37,068 bases of DNA from Marivita sp. XM-24bin2 (GTDB lineage: Bacteria; Pseudomonadota; Alphaproteobacteria; Rhodobacterales; Rhodobacteraceae), in contig QCWH01000072.1 of assembly GCA_003149565.1 (NCBI GenBank), forward strand, positions 1-37,068, written 5' to 3'. Positions 1 through 7,165 of this stretch are shown here, one piece after another. Both the position numbers and the translations under genes were made by a program. Below the pieces are notes generated by a model. It made no database searches. It was given only the letters and a program-made list of their open reading frames with translations, and had not been told where the DNA came from. Position 1 is the stretch's first letter, and every line of letters begins with the position of its first letter.

Positions 1-1
1 C

Positions 2-169
2 GTAACGATCTTCAACGAGCACGTTGCTCGCCAAGATATCAAGGCAGGTCGCGTGGTTGAGGTGCCGCTCCCGCGCAAGCAATTCGCGGAGTACTACGCC
101 GTAACGCCCAAGGGCCCGAAACACCCGCTGACGGAGGCTTTCGTGATGTGGATCACGGGGCTGCTTTGA
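2..169 (+). CDS. LysR-type transcriptional regulator, C-terminal end (5' truncated by window edge)
   Basis: Only the last 55 codons are inside the window; the frame is open from the left edge to a TGA stop. The residues read as the end of a LysR effector-binding domain of the GcvA-like type: a valine-rich strand, then a YYAVTP strand and a final AFVMWITGLL helix, the pattern that ends many LysR proteins. The DNA-binding N-terminus is outside the window, so its target genes cannot be judged. The next feature rightward is an integrase remnant, so this regulator probably belongs to the neighbouring segment to the left. The family call rests on a short tail. Confidence 0.6.
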   Translation, partial: VTIFNEHVARQDIKAGRVVEVPLPRKQFAEYYAVTPKGPKHPLTEAFVMWITGLL

Positions 170-417
170 CACGTCGATTTAGTCGAACCTGACCGTCCGA
201 ATATCGCAGACGCCTCTGAAATGCTGCGTGCAAATTTTCAGTACCTGAGTGCGTCAAGTATACTGACCGTTGAAAAGCCTGCCTGCCTGATTCAGGTATT
301 TACCGAAGTGTGATGTCCGGCTTGAGCACTAAGCCGACCTCGGATGCAACGCATCACTATGTGATATGATGTCTTCTCAACGGCGTGATGACGATGAGGA
401 AGGGCGTGGTGGATCAA

Positions 418-747
418 ATGTCCACCTTGCAAATACCAAACTTACCCGCCATCCGTGCCCTGCGTTCAGCCGGAAACAAGGGCCGGATCGTTTGCCAGAA
501 TAGGCCGCTTGAGCCGAAACACGCCTGGCCCATCAGAGTGCGGCTTGAGCTGGCCGAGAACCATCGCGATCTGGCCTTCTTCAATTGTGCCATCGACAGC
601 AAGCCGCGCGGCTGCGGTCTGGTGACGATGAAGGCGGTCGATGTCATGGCGTCAGGCCAGATCAAGGAACGCGCGTTGGTGCTGCCAAGCAAGACGCAGA
701 ACCCCCTCCTCTTCGAAATGGGGGGCCTGCTGGTAGGCTGCAGCTAA
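418..747 (+). pseudogene. Tyrosine-type integrase remnant (N-terminal part only)
   Basis: About 110 codons resemble the N-terminal half of the short tyrosine-recombinase-like integrases common in Proteobacteria. Recognisable stretches are a P-W-x-I-R-V-R-L-E-L motif, DLAFFNCAIDSKPRGCGL and a KTQNPLLFE segment, which in intact homologues read like DLALFNLAIDSKLRGCDLV and KTQ.PVQFE. The catalytic C-terminal R-H-R-Y region is absent: after LLFEM the frame runs into unrelated residues and stops. The ATG at 418 matches the family start better than an earlier in-frame ATG at 385. I read it as a truncated, inactive relic that marks past mobile-element activity beside the thiamine operon. Confidence 0.6.
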
Positions 748-773
748 AGCGACCCTCTACAATTGGCGTTTTA

Positions 774-814
774 ATGGCGGCTTTGTCTGGTTCAACCGAA
801 GACCAAGCCGCCAT
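774..814 (-). terminator. Long perfect hairpin at the end of the thiamine operon
   Basis: A 10-bp stem (ATGGCGGCTT with AAGCCGCCAT) encloses a second nested stem (GTCTGGTT with AACC-ga-AGAC), so almost the whole 41-nt stretch can fold. It overlaps the last codons and the stop of the leftward SDR gene. There is no clean T-run on the minus-strand 3' side, so it may be an mRNA 3'-stabilising structure or a weak intrinsic terminator rather than a textbook one. Its place at the end of the operon supports a 3'-end role. Confidence 0.45.
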
Positions 815-1556
815 CAACCACAAGGTTCTGGCCTGTCACCGCCCTTGCCCAAGGGCTCGCGAAGAACAAGACAGCGTCAGCAGCTTCATCGGGCGTCGTG
901 ACGGACCGAAGAGGTGTTACTCCTGCGATATAGTCGAAGACTTCCGGAGGGGTGGCGGCGCTGGCATCCGTGGTCCGGAGCAATCCGCCAGAGACCATAT
1001 TTACGGTGATCCCCTTTGGCCCTAACTCGGCTGCGGTGGTCCGCGTCAGAGCAAGCAAGGCTGCCTTGGCAGAGGTGTAGTCGTGATAGGGCACCACGGG
1101 GTTCTGCACGAGGTTCGTGCCGATCGTGACAAGACGTCCAAATCCCGCGTCTGCCATCGCTGGCGTTGTCGCTTGGATAACGTTCAGCGCCCCTATAACG
1201 GCAGTTCCATGCTGGGAAAGCATCTCGTTGGCGGTCAAGTCGTTGACTGATGAGCGAGCGTCGCCGTTGAAACTGTAATCCGCAAGCGCGTTGTGAACGA
1301 CAGTGGTAATTGGGCCAAGGACAGTTTCGGCTTGTTTCACCATCTGCGCTACGGCGGCTGCATCCTGAACATCGGCTTGCAGCGCAACGGCGTCCGCGTC
1401 CAAGCTTGTGGCAAGCGCCTCGGCGGCTGCTTTGCTGTTGCGGTAGTTGATCACGACCTTCGCCCCTTCGCGAGCAAAGGCCTTGGCGATAGCCGCCCCC
1501 AATCCACGGCCAGCGCCGGTGACCAAAACGGTCTGTTCGCTCAAAGGCTTGCTCAT
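792..1556 (-). CDS. SDR family oxidoreductase (3-oxoacyl-ACP reductase-like), fourth gene of the thiamine operon
   Basis: A 254-residue short-chain dehydrogenase/reductase. It has the nucleotide-binding TGAGRGLG motif near residues 13-20, an N-A-L-A version of the NNAG motif, the active-site YTSAK pair and a C-terminal VVDGGLVFG typical of FabG-like SDRs. The usual catalytic Ser 13 residues before the Tyr is a Thr. The basic residues after the second strand suggest NADP(H), which is an inference. The ATG at 1556 overlaps the thiD stop in an ATGA, so it is translationally coupled to thiD and lies under the same TPP riboswitch. SDRs are not part of the known thiamine-salvage pathway. It may process a thiazole or pyrimidine breakdown product, or simply be a passenger. 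Confidence 0.85.
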   Translation of the reverse strand: MSKPLSEQTVLVTGAGRGLGAAIAKAFAREGAKVVINYRNSKAAAEALATSLDADAVALQADVQDAAAVAQMVKQAETVLGPITTVVHNALADYSFNGDARSSVNDLTANEMLSQHGTAVIGALNVIQATTPAMADAGFGRLVTIGTNLVQNPVVPYHDYTSAKAALLALTRTTAAELGPKGITVNMVSGGLLRTTDASAATPPEVFDYIAGVTPLRSVTTPDEAADAVLFFASPWARAVTGQNLVVDGGLVFG

Positions 1557-2365
1557 GATATTTCCTTCCACAGGTTATAGAAATGATGGACCGGACCATG
1601 GCCTAGTCCGACTGACTGCTGATCGGCTGCTGCAATTGCGCCGGAGACGTAACTCTTGGCTTCTGCCACTGCCGCTCTTGGGAGAAGGCCTTTGGCAATC
1701 TGAGCCGCGATCGTCGAAGACAGCGTGCAACCTGTGCCGTGAGTGTTCTTCGTCGTGATCCGCTGACCTTCAAACCAGTGGAGCGCGTTGCCGTCCCAAA
1801 GGACATCAGGGCTTTTGCCGCCCGCAAGGTGCCCGCCTTTGACCAGGGCGTTGCTGGGTCCCAGATCCGCCAAGGCGCGAGCTTGATTGGCCATTTCGTC
1901 TTGATCACGCGCCTCGGGCCTTTGCAGCAAACGCGCCGCCTCCGGTAGGTTCGGGGTCAGAAATGTCGCCAGCGGAACAAGCGCCGAGAGCAGCGCTTCC
2001 ATAGCATCTTCCTGCAAGAGCGGTGCGCCGCCTTTGGCGATCATCACAGGATCTAACACAACGGGGACATCTGGAAATCCAGATATTGCATCTGCCACCG
2101 CGATAGCGATCTCTGCAGTGGCGATCATCCCGATCTTGATTGCATCGACGCGAATATCTGCAAAGACCGCTTCAATCTGCGCCTTTACAAAGTCAGTTGA
2201 CACAAGCTCGACACCGGTGACCCCTTGGGTGTTTTGCGCGGTCAGTGCTGTCACGGCCGCCATCCCGTAGACCCCGTTGGCGGCAAAGGCCTTGAGATCG
2301 GCTTGGATGCCCGCGCCCCCTGATGGATCCGAACCGGCAATGGTTAGTACATTTTTGATCATCAT
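1553..2365 (-). CDS. thiD: Hydroxymethylpyrimidine / phosphomethylpyrimidine kinase ThiD
   Basis: ThiD phosphorylates hydroxymethylpyrimidine (HMP) and HMP-phosphate to HMP-diphosphate, the pyrimidine half of thiamine phosphate. The 270-residue protein opens with NVLTIAGSDPSGGAGIQADLK, a diagnostic start for the family. It carries the VLDPVMIAKGG segment near the middle and the C-terminal HGTGCTLSSTIAA ribokinase-fold anion hole with its catalytic Asp-equivalent region. Two tandem ATG codons (2365 and 2362) are possible starts; the first overlaps the thiE stop as ATGA. The gene sits between thiE and the SDR and overlaps both, so all are read from one message controlled by the upstream TPP riboswitch. 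Confidence 0.95.
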   Translation of the reverse strand: MMIKNVLTIAGSDPSGGAGIQADLKAFAANGVYGMAAVTALTAQNTQGVTGVELVSTDFVKAQIEAVFADIRVDAIKIGMIATAEIAIAVADAISGFPDVPVVLDPVMIAKGGAPLLQEDAMEALLSALVPLATFLTPNLPEAARLLQRPEARDQDEMANQARALADLGPSNALVKGGHLAGGKSPDVLWDGNALHWFEGQRITTKNTHGTGCTLSSTIAAQIAKGLLPRAAVAEAKSYVSGAIAAADQQSVGLGHGPVHHFYNLWKEIS

Positions 2366-3009
2366 GGGGTCTCCATTGTATTTCGCAAAGCCCGACACAG
2401 ATCGCGGGCTGCACCCTCGGGGTCGAGTTGCCCGCAGATCGCCGAAACCACAGCCATGCCATCGCATCCCGCCCGGAGAACAGGTTCGGCATGTGCCCGC
2501 TTCAACCCGCCTATTGCGACGGTGGGCACCCGTGCCAATCGCGCCATTTCTGCGAGGCCGGACAATCCAATCGTCGGCTTGTGGTCCGGTTTGGTTGATG
2601 TTGGAAAGACAGTTCCAAGGCCGAGGTAATCCACAGTCTGCGGGTCTGCTTTTGCAACCTGATCTGGTGTCTCACAGGAGAGGCCGATGATCTTGTCCCG
2701 CCCCAAACGGTGGCGCGCGCGGGCTGGAGCCACGTCACTCTGGCCAATATGCACGCCGTCCACATCGCTTGCGAGTGCCGCCTCGATATCATCGTTGATG
2801 ACCAAGGGAACACCACTCGCGCGCAAGACACCCTTGAGTGCACGCGCTGCAGAAATGCGGTCCCGGGTTGAGGCGTCCTTGTCGCGCAACTGCACAAAAC
2901 TTACCCCGCCGCGAACTGCAGCAACCACAGTCTCTAGTAAGGTCGGACCGGGGCAGAGGCTTGGGTCAGTCACGAGATAAAGCTGCAACTGGCTGGCTCT
3001 CAATTCCAT
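2362..3009 (-). CDS. thiE: Thiamine-phosphate synthase ThiE
   Basis: ThiE joins HMP-diphosphate with hydroxyethylthiazole phosphate to give thiamine phosphate in the cytoplasm. The 215-residue TIM-barrel protein shows LYLVTDPSL at the start, the FVQLRDKD diphosphate-binding segment, VPLVINDD, the DGVHIGQSDVAPARAR loop and VAIGGLK near the end, all ThiE hallmarks. An upstream in-frame ATG at 3177 would add 56 unrelated Arg-rich residues lying antisense-free within thiM. The ATG at 3009 gives the family's normal length and a 10-nt overlap with the end of thiM, so I chose it. The protein completes the salvage trio with ThiM and ThiD. Confidence 0.95.
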   Translation of the reverse strand: MELRASQLQLYLVTDPSLCPGPTLLETVVAAVRGGVSFVQLRDKDASTRDRISAARALKGVLRASGVPLVINDDIEAALASDVDGVHIGQSDVAPARARHRLGRDKIIGLSCETPDQVAKADPQTVDYLGLGTVFPTSTKPDHKPTIGLSGLAEMARLARVPTVAIGGLKRAHAEPVLRAGCDGMAVVSAICGQLDPEGAARDLCRALRNTMETP

Positions 3010-3782
3010 GATACACGCATCTCGTCCAAGTCGCCCGGTTGCAGGGTGTGCAGCATGTCCAAGAACGCGACAGAGAAACTGCCGGGACCGCCGGCGTCTG
3101 CGCCGGCCCGCTCTCCCGCCTCTGCGAAATGAAGGAATGCGGCTATTGTCGCGTCCAGACTGGGCGCCACTGCACAATAGGCCCCAACCAGAGCGGTGAG
3201 CGAGCAGCCCAAAGCTGTAACCTTTGGCATGAGCTCTGAACCACCAGTGATACGCGCACTGCGCGCGCCATCGGTGATGAAATCAACGGGACCTGAGACG
3301 GCGACGACGCAGTCATGGCCGGCTGCAAGAGTTTGTGCGGCGTTCTCTGCATCTCTTACGCTATCGCCGGTGTCAGCGCCTTTTCCTGATCCTGCACCGC
3401 CTGCGAGAGCTATGATTTCTGACGCATTTCCCCGAACAACGGTGGGCTTGAGCGCAAGTAAATCAAGCGCGACTCTGGCGCGATAGGGCGTGGCGAAATG
3501 TGCCACAGGATCAAACACCCAAGGAACTTCAGCGCCATTTGCCGCAATTGCGGCGGCCTTCATGCTTTCCACCCAAGGTGCCGAAAGGGTGCCGATGTTG
3601 ATGGTAAGCGCGCTGGCAATTGGGCTGAAGTCAGCAACCTCTTCAGGCGCGTGGATCATCGCGGGCGATGCCCCTGCCGCCAGCGTGACATTTGCCGCGA
3701 TGTTCATGGCGACGTAGTTGGTGATGCAATGCACGAGGGGGGAATTGTCGCGCAGTTTGAGCAAAGCGCTATTTGGCGTCAT
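3000..3782 (-). CDS. thiM: Hydroxyethylthiazole kinase ThiM
   Basis: ThiM phosphorylates 4-methyl-5-(2-hydroxyethyl)thiazole so that it can be re-used for thiamine synthesis. The 260-residue ribokinase-like protein has the family opening VHCITNYVAMNIAANVTLAAGASPAM, then WVFDPVAHFATPYR, VVRGNASEI and a C-terminal VTALGCSLTALVGAYCA, where the intact family usually has a GTGC/GCGC anion-hole Cys. A GGAGAG ribosome-binding site (3788-3793) sits five bases before the ATG. It is the first gene after the TPP riboswitch, and that layout (riboswitch-thiM-thiE-thiD) is typical of salvage rather than complete de novo synthesis, since thiC, thiG and related genes are absent here. Confidence 0.95.
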   Translation of the reverse strand: MTPNSALLKLRDNSPLVHCITNYVAMNIAANVTLAAGASPAMIHAPEEVADFSPIASALTINIGTLSAPWVESMKAAAIAANGAEVPWVFDPVAHFATPYRARVALDLLALKPTVVRGNASEIIALAGGAGSGKGADTGDSVRDAENAAQTLAAGHDCVVAVSGPVDFITDGARSARITGGSELMPKVTALGCSLTALVGAYCAVAPSLDATIAAFLHFAEAGERAGADAGGPGSFSVAFLDMLHTLQPGDLDEMRVSWN

Positions 3783-3835
3783 GCGATCTCTCCGAAATTC
3801 ACAGGCGGAGAAAACGCAGCAAACCGATAGGTCTG

Positions 3836-3912
3836 AACGCGCCTCCCTACGCCAGCATTATCTGGTTCAGGTTCAAAGGGTACGTCTCAGCCTTGCGGCG
3901 CCCCTGGCTATT
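3836..3912 (-). promoter_or_regulatory. TPP riboswitch (THI element) upstream of thiM
   Basis: Read on the minus strand, the segment holds the conserved THI-box blocks in order: a G-rich AGGGGCGCC arm, the GCTGAGA block (3885-3891), ACCCTTTGAACCTGA (3867-3881), and GATAATGCTGGCGTAGGGA (3844-3862) ending in the closing helix. These are the sequences that bind the pyrimidine and diphosphate ends of thiamine pyrophosphate. It ends about 55 nt before the thiM ATG, so closing the ribosome-binding site or a short terminator are both possible ways of switching off the operon when TPP is plentiful. Confidence 0.95.
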
Positions 3913-4441
3913 GCGGACAGTTTCCTAAAAAGATGGCCGAAGTCAATCTCCGACTTAAGGTTGTCCAATCTGAAGCTGTATCTCCAACGGATGGACTGTC
4001 GGGTTGTGGTAGATAGTCGACCTTTGCCAAGTCTTCCTTCGCCACGGCACTGCGACGGACGATGCCTTTTCGCGCCATGAATAATAGACGGGAAGGACTA
4101 GATCGGTGTTTCGATAGTCTTTTGATTTTAAAAATATTTTAAGCTTCAAATTTGCTCCTTCGGCACTTCCGTCAAGGTAGCGCCTTGAGGTGCAAGCCTC
4201 TTGGGGCTGAGCAACCACTGCAATAAATTTCGCCATCGTGTATTCACAAGCGGTAGGCTTGAGAGCATTTTTCTTTGCAAGATAATGTTAGAACCGCCTT
4301 GGTTGGCCAAACGGCAAAAGAGAGACAGATCGAGGCCAAATTCGATGAAAACAAAGATCCGCCCCTCCACGTGGTTGGCTGTCTTGCAAAGCCAAGGCAT
4401 GGTGAACTGCGGCCGAAATTCACTGACAGCAAAAATGAGCC
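3913..4441. other. Divergent intergenic region between the thi operon and tetR
   Basis: This stretch of over 500 bases lies between the leftward TPP-riboswitch leader and the rightward TetR gene. I see an AT-rich block near 4120-4150 (AAAATATTTTAA) that could hold a thi promoter, and small GC hairpins around 4173-4205 (CAAGG...CCTTG and GAGG...CCTC). Short open frames exist on both strands but none looks like a known protein, and they lack good ribosome-binding sites. No copy of the AGTAAA-N6-TTTACT repeat found further right is present. Confidence 0.5.
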
Positions 4442-5143
4442 ATGAACCCGCAAGACCAGCCCATTCGTGACGCGCAAACAAGGCAACCTCGAAGCCGGAA
4501 CCCGGAGCGGACTGAGGCAGATATTTTGCAAGCTGCTGTCCGGGAATATGCAACGCATGGGTATCACGGCGCGCGGATTGCGCGGATTGCCAAGGCCGCG
4601 CGGTGCAACCCACGCATGATCTATCACTATTTCGGCGGCAAGGAGCCGTTATACGTCGCTGCGCTGGACAGCGTTTATGCGTCGATCCGCAATCGCGAGG
4701 CAGAGCTCAACCTGTCCGAAGGGGATGCCGTTGCGGGTCTGAAGCGGCTCGTAGCGTTCACATTCGATTACTTCCACGATAACCCGGATTTTCTGCACAT
4801 CACACGTAACGAGAACATGCTGGGCGGGCGCTTTATTCGCCGGTCACAAATGATCCGGTCAATGTCTCAGCCTTTGACCGCGTCGATCGGGCGTCTACTG
4901 GACCGCGGGCTTAGCAGTGGCCAATTGCTCTATCGTCCCGATCCGCTTCAGCTTTACTTGAGCATTGTCGCGTTATCCGCGCATCATTTAAACAACGCGG
5001 CGACGTTGTCGGCCACCTTTGGAACCGATCTGAACGACGCGGCCTGGCGCGCGGAACGCAGGCAGCACGTCGTCACCACAATTTTGAGAAGTGTCGGTGC
5101 GAACGAGGAACTTGACTGTGCTGGGCATTCGCCTGAGAAGTAA
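4442..5143 (+). CDS. TetR family transcriptional regulator
   Basis: The 233-residue protein has an N-terminal TetR helix-turn-helix at about residues 24-70 (ILQAAVREYATHGYHGARIARIAKAA, then MIYHYFGGKEPLY), followed by an all-helical ligand domain that resembles the RutR-like C-terminal type (DNPDFLHITRNENMLGGRF). It is probably a repressor. Three inverted repeats AGTAAA-N6-TTTACT lie immediately downstream, before the amidase and before the TRAP genes, and are good candidates for its operators. None lies in front of tetR itself, so strong autorepression is not indicated. Its start is uncertain because no clear ribosome-binding site precedes the ATG at 4442. The ligand is unknown; an amide or nitrogen compound handled by the neighbours is the natural guess. 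Confidence 0.88.
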   Translation: MNPQDQPIRDAQTRQPRSRNPERTEADILQAAVREYATHGYHGARIARIAKAARCNPRMIYHYFGGKEPLYVAALDSVYASIRNREAELNLSEGDAVAGLKRLVAFTFDYFHDNPDFLHITRNENMLGGRFIRRSQMIRSMSQPLTASIGRLLDRGLSSGQLLYRPDPLQLYLSIVALSAHHLNNAATLSATFGTDLNDAAWRAERRQHVVTTILRSVGANEELDCAGHSPEK

Positions 5144-5161
5144 GTAAATATGAATTTACTT
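5142..5161. promoter_or_regulatory. Putative TetR operator 1 (before the RidA gene)
   Basis: A perfect 7-bp inverted repeat, AAGTAAA and TTTACTT, separated by six bases. It overlaps the tetR stop codon and ends 10 bases before the ATG of the RidA-family gene. The half-sites match those of the two other copies at 6926 and 7076. A bound repressor here would block reading into the RidA gene. Confidence 0.7.
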
Positions 5162-5171
5162 GCGGGGCGTC

Positions 5172-5642
5172 ATGTCTGCGATCGAATTGAAACTTGCCGA
5201 ACTTGGACTGACACTGCCACCGGACTGGAAACCGCGCGGCCAATTTCTACCGTTCCGACGAGATGGATCGACAGTCTATCTGTCCGGCCAGAGCAACGAA
5301 TGGGGCGGTGCCGTCACGCTTGAGGGCCCGGTGCCAAACTCCGATGAAGGTATTGCGGCGGCACGCAAGGCAGCGGAGGTTTGCGCACTTAATCTACTCT
5401 ATCGCTTGCGAGAGGCGGTGGATGGCGATCTCGACCAAGTAGACTGCATCCTCCGCTTAGGCGGTTTTGTGAATTGTGCCTCGGGCTTTCCACATTCGCC
5501 ACGTGTCATTGATGGCGCGACGGAACTTTTCCTTGCGCTGTTCGGAGACTCAGGCTGGCACGCGCGAACCGCTGTTGGGGTGTCCGGTCTGCCTGGAAAT
5601 GCCGCAGTTGAAGTGGATGCTGTCGTCCGTCTCAAAGGGTAA
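5172..5642 (+). CDS. RidA/YjgF family protein (reactive imine/enamine deaminase-like)
   Basis: Members hydrolyse reactive enamines and imines to ketones and ammonia, or act in amide and amino-compound catabolic routes. The 156-residue protein is longer than E. coli RidA (about 128) and resembles the RidA subgroup found in catabolic clusters. It has FLPFRRDGSTVYLSGQ near residue 30, then RLGGFVNCASGFPHSPRVIDGATELFLALFG and HARTAVGVSGLPGNAAVEVDAVV, with the conserved Arg (HARTAVG) and Glu (VEVD) that line the trimer active site. The ATG at 5172 was preferred over one four codons earlier because it matches the family start and leaves the operator outside the coding region. With the amidase next door it may clear an imine made after amide hydrolysis. 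Confidence 0.88.
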   Translation: MSAIELKLAELGLTLPPDWKPRGQFLPFRRDGSTVYLSGQSNEWGGAVTLEGPVPNSDEGIAAARKAAEVCALNLLYRLREAVDGDLDQVDCILRLGGFVNCASGFPHSPRVIDGATELFLALFGDSGWHARTAVGVSGLPGNAAVEVDAVVRLKG

Positions 5643-5666
5643 GTTGCGTCAAACGCTCGGCAACTT
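5641..5666. terminator. Possible bidirectional terminator between RidA and amidase genes
   Basis: AAGTTGC and GCAACTT form a 7-bp stem with a 12-base loop at the meeting point of the rightward RidA gene and the leftward amidase gene, which are only six bases apart. It begins in the RidA stop codon and overlaps the amidase 3' end. There is no T-run, so this is only a weak candidate. Confidence 0.3.
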
Positions 5667-6875
5667 GGGTCGAGGCGTGTGGGGCGCGATAGCAGCGATC
5701 TTCTGACCAAACTCTAACAGCCCACTGTCTTGTCCGGGTCGACCTGCCAGCATCACCGAAATCGGCAGCCCCTTTGCATCCAGCCCCCAAGGCAGGCAAA
5801 GCAAAGGGCCGCCAAGCACAGTCCAGACGGTCAGCCAATGCTGGTACCCGGTGGTGGTACCTAAACGCGGCGGGCCCTGCGGCACCGGTGGCGTTACAAT
5901 CACGTCAATATCCGCGTTGTGCTGCCAGAACTCTGCGGCGGTATCGGCAAGGCGGCGCTTGGCGGATGCTGATTCATCGGGTGTGATCCTAGCACCAGTC
6001 AGCAACGCCTCGCGAAAATTCGGCATAAGCAAATTCTGTGTCGCGTCATTAAGCAGGTTTGCGTGTGCGATGGCAGCTTCGGCGCACATAACGGTGCGGT
6101 GATCCGTCACGACTTGAGTTAAGTCGAACTCAGGTCGCAGTGTCTCAACGCGCCCAAGATATGTGGCGACGGCCTCTGAACCAGCTTCGAAGGCGGCCAA
6201 GCGGTCGGCATCGAGCCCTGCGTCGTCCGATAAAACTACCCGTCCTGCCCGAAGTGGTGCAGCACTGCTTTTCGCAAAGTCGCCTGTCATTACGGCAAAA
6301 GCATCTGCGGCAAAATCCAAATTACGCGCAATAACACCTACCATGTCGTAACTGGGTGAAAGTGGCGTCACGCCCTCCATCTCAAGCACACCGCAACCAG
6401 GTTTGAAACCAACCGCGCCGCAATAAGCTGCTGGACGGATCAGCGAACCGGCGGTTTGCGTTCCCAAAGCGATGTCCACAACGCCCGCTCCAACAGCGGC
6501 CCCGCTTCCGCTGCTGGACCCGCCGGGAGAGTATTCCAAACCAAACGGATTTCGACATGGCGTTGGGTCGGTAAACGCGTATTCAGTCGTTACGGTCTTG
6601 CCCACGACAATGGCGCCTGCGGCGCGAAGATGCGCCACAACGGGCGCGTCATGAGCCGCTACTGGGGTGTTTTCCTGTGTGCGGCTCCCATTCTTTGTCG
6701 GAAAACCTGCGACATTGATGATGTCTTTCACGGCCACCGTTCGCCCTGCAAGCGGCCCAGATAATTGATCAGCAGACCCATCCGCCAAAGATACAAAAGC
6801 GCCGATGTGGCGGTCCCAAGCCGAAATCGCGTCTGTGCCAGAGGCGCGGTGGATGGAAACGGGTGGATCGATCAT
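5649..6875 (-). CDS. Amidase (amidase-signature family)
   Basis: This enzyme of the amidase-signature family hydrolyses a C-N amide bond in a small molecule. The 408-residue protein keeps the whole Ser-cisSer-Lys triad: Lys50 in VAVKDI, Ser120 in the glycine/serine-rich GGSSSGSGAAVGAG loop, and the nucleophile Ser144 in GTQTAGSLIRPA. The 24-residue spacing between the two serines equals that of the well studied members. It lacks a signal peptide, so it is cytoplasmic and acts after uptake. The ATG at 6875 follows a GAAGGAG ribosome-binding site. It is transcribed away from the TRAP genes, with a TetR-type operator 51 bases upstream, which suggests that the TRAP system imports its substrate. 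The precise amide is not visible from sequence. Confidence 0.92.
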   Translation of the reverse strand: MIDPPVSIHRASGTDAISAWDRHIGAFVSLADGSADQLSGPLAGRTVAVKDIINVAGFPTKNGSRTQENTPVAAHDAPVVAHLRAAGAIVVGKTVTTEYAFTDPTPCRNPFGLEYSPGGSSSGSGAAVGAGVVDIALGTQTAGSLIRPAAYCGAVGFKPGCGVLEMEGVTPLSPSYDMVGVIARNLDFAADAFAVMTGDFAKSSAAPLRAGRVVLSDDAGLDADRLAAFEAGSEAVATYLGRVETLRPEFDLTQVVTDHRTVMCAEAAIAHANLLNDATQNLLMPNFREALLTGARITPDESASAKRRLADTAAEFWQHNADIDVIVTPPVPQGPPRLGTTTGYQHWLTVWTVLGGPLLCLPWGLDAKGLPISVMLAGRPGQDSGLLEFGQKIAAIAPHTPRPKLPSV

Positions 6876-6925
6876 GGTGCGCTCCTTCGGGCTGCTCTGA
6901 ATTGCTATTTCTGGACCCGACTCAC

Positions 6926-6945
6926 TAGTAAACAAATTTTTACTT
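6926..6945. promoter_or_regulatory. Putative TetR operator 2 (amidase promoter)
   Basis: TAGTAAAC and TTTTTACTT halves form AGTAAA-N6-TTTACT. Compared with the copy at 7076, 18 of 20 bases are identical and the flanking TAG also matches. It lies about 50 bases upstream of the leftward amidase ATG, an expected place to overlap its promoter. Confidence 0.75.
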
Positions 6946-7075
6946 AGGCGGATGCAATCCCTGAGTCCACTGCCTGCGATGAAGGCACAATCACCGTCCA
7001 TTTGAGCAATTTTTGGGCATTTTCACGCAGCACACCGTGCCTGAACGGGTTTTATAAAGCCAATCGCCCGCACTT

Positions 7076-7095
7076 TAGTAAACGTATTTTTACTT
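7076..7095. promoter_or_regulatory. Putative TetR operator 3 (TRAP promoter)
   Basis: The third copy of the inverted repeat AGTAAA-N6-TTTACT, 71 bases upstream of the first TRAP gene. With the copy at 6926 it brackets the divergent control region between the amidase and the transporter, so one TetR protein could switch both transcripts. Confidence 0.75.
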
Positions 7096-7165
7096 AGTGC
7101 GAGGCCAACTTGGCCACGCTGCCTTTTCCCGCCGCTCCTGAAGCGGCCTCAAACAGGATCAGAAA

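Noticed and set aside
353-365. A 13-bp palindrome ATCAC-TAT-GTGAT before the integrase relic
   Set aside because: Short and isolated, with no functional gene start behind it; such a repeat can occur by chance.
774-814. An integron attC-like recombination site suggested by the nested hairpin beside an integrase relic
   Set aside because: The conserved RYYYAAC/GTTRRRY core sites are absent, no second copy was seen, and the position over an operon end is explained more simply as a 3' hairpin.
3955-4613. Two overlapping minus-strand open frames between the thi leader and tetR
   Set aside because: No family likeness or good starts; the first overlaps the region in which the thi promoter must lie and the second is antisense to the TetR helix-turn-helix.
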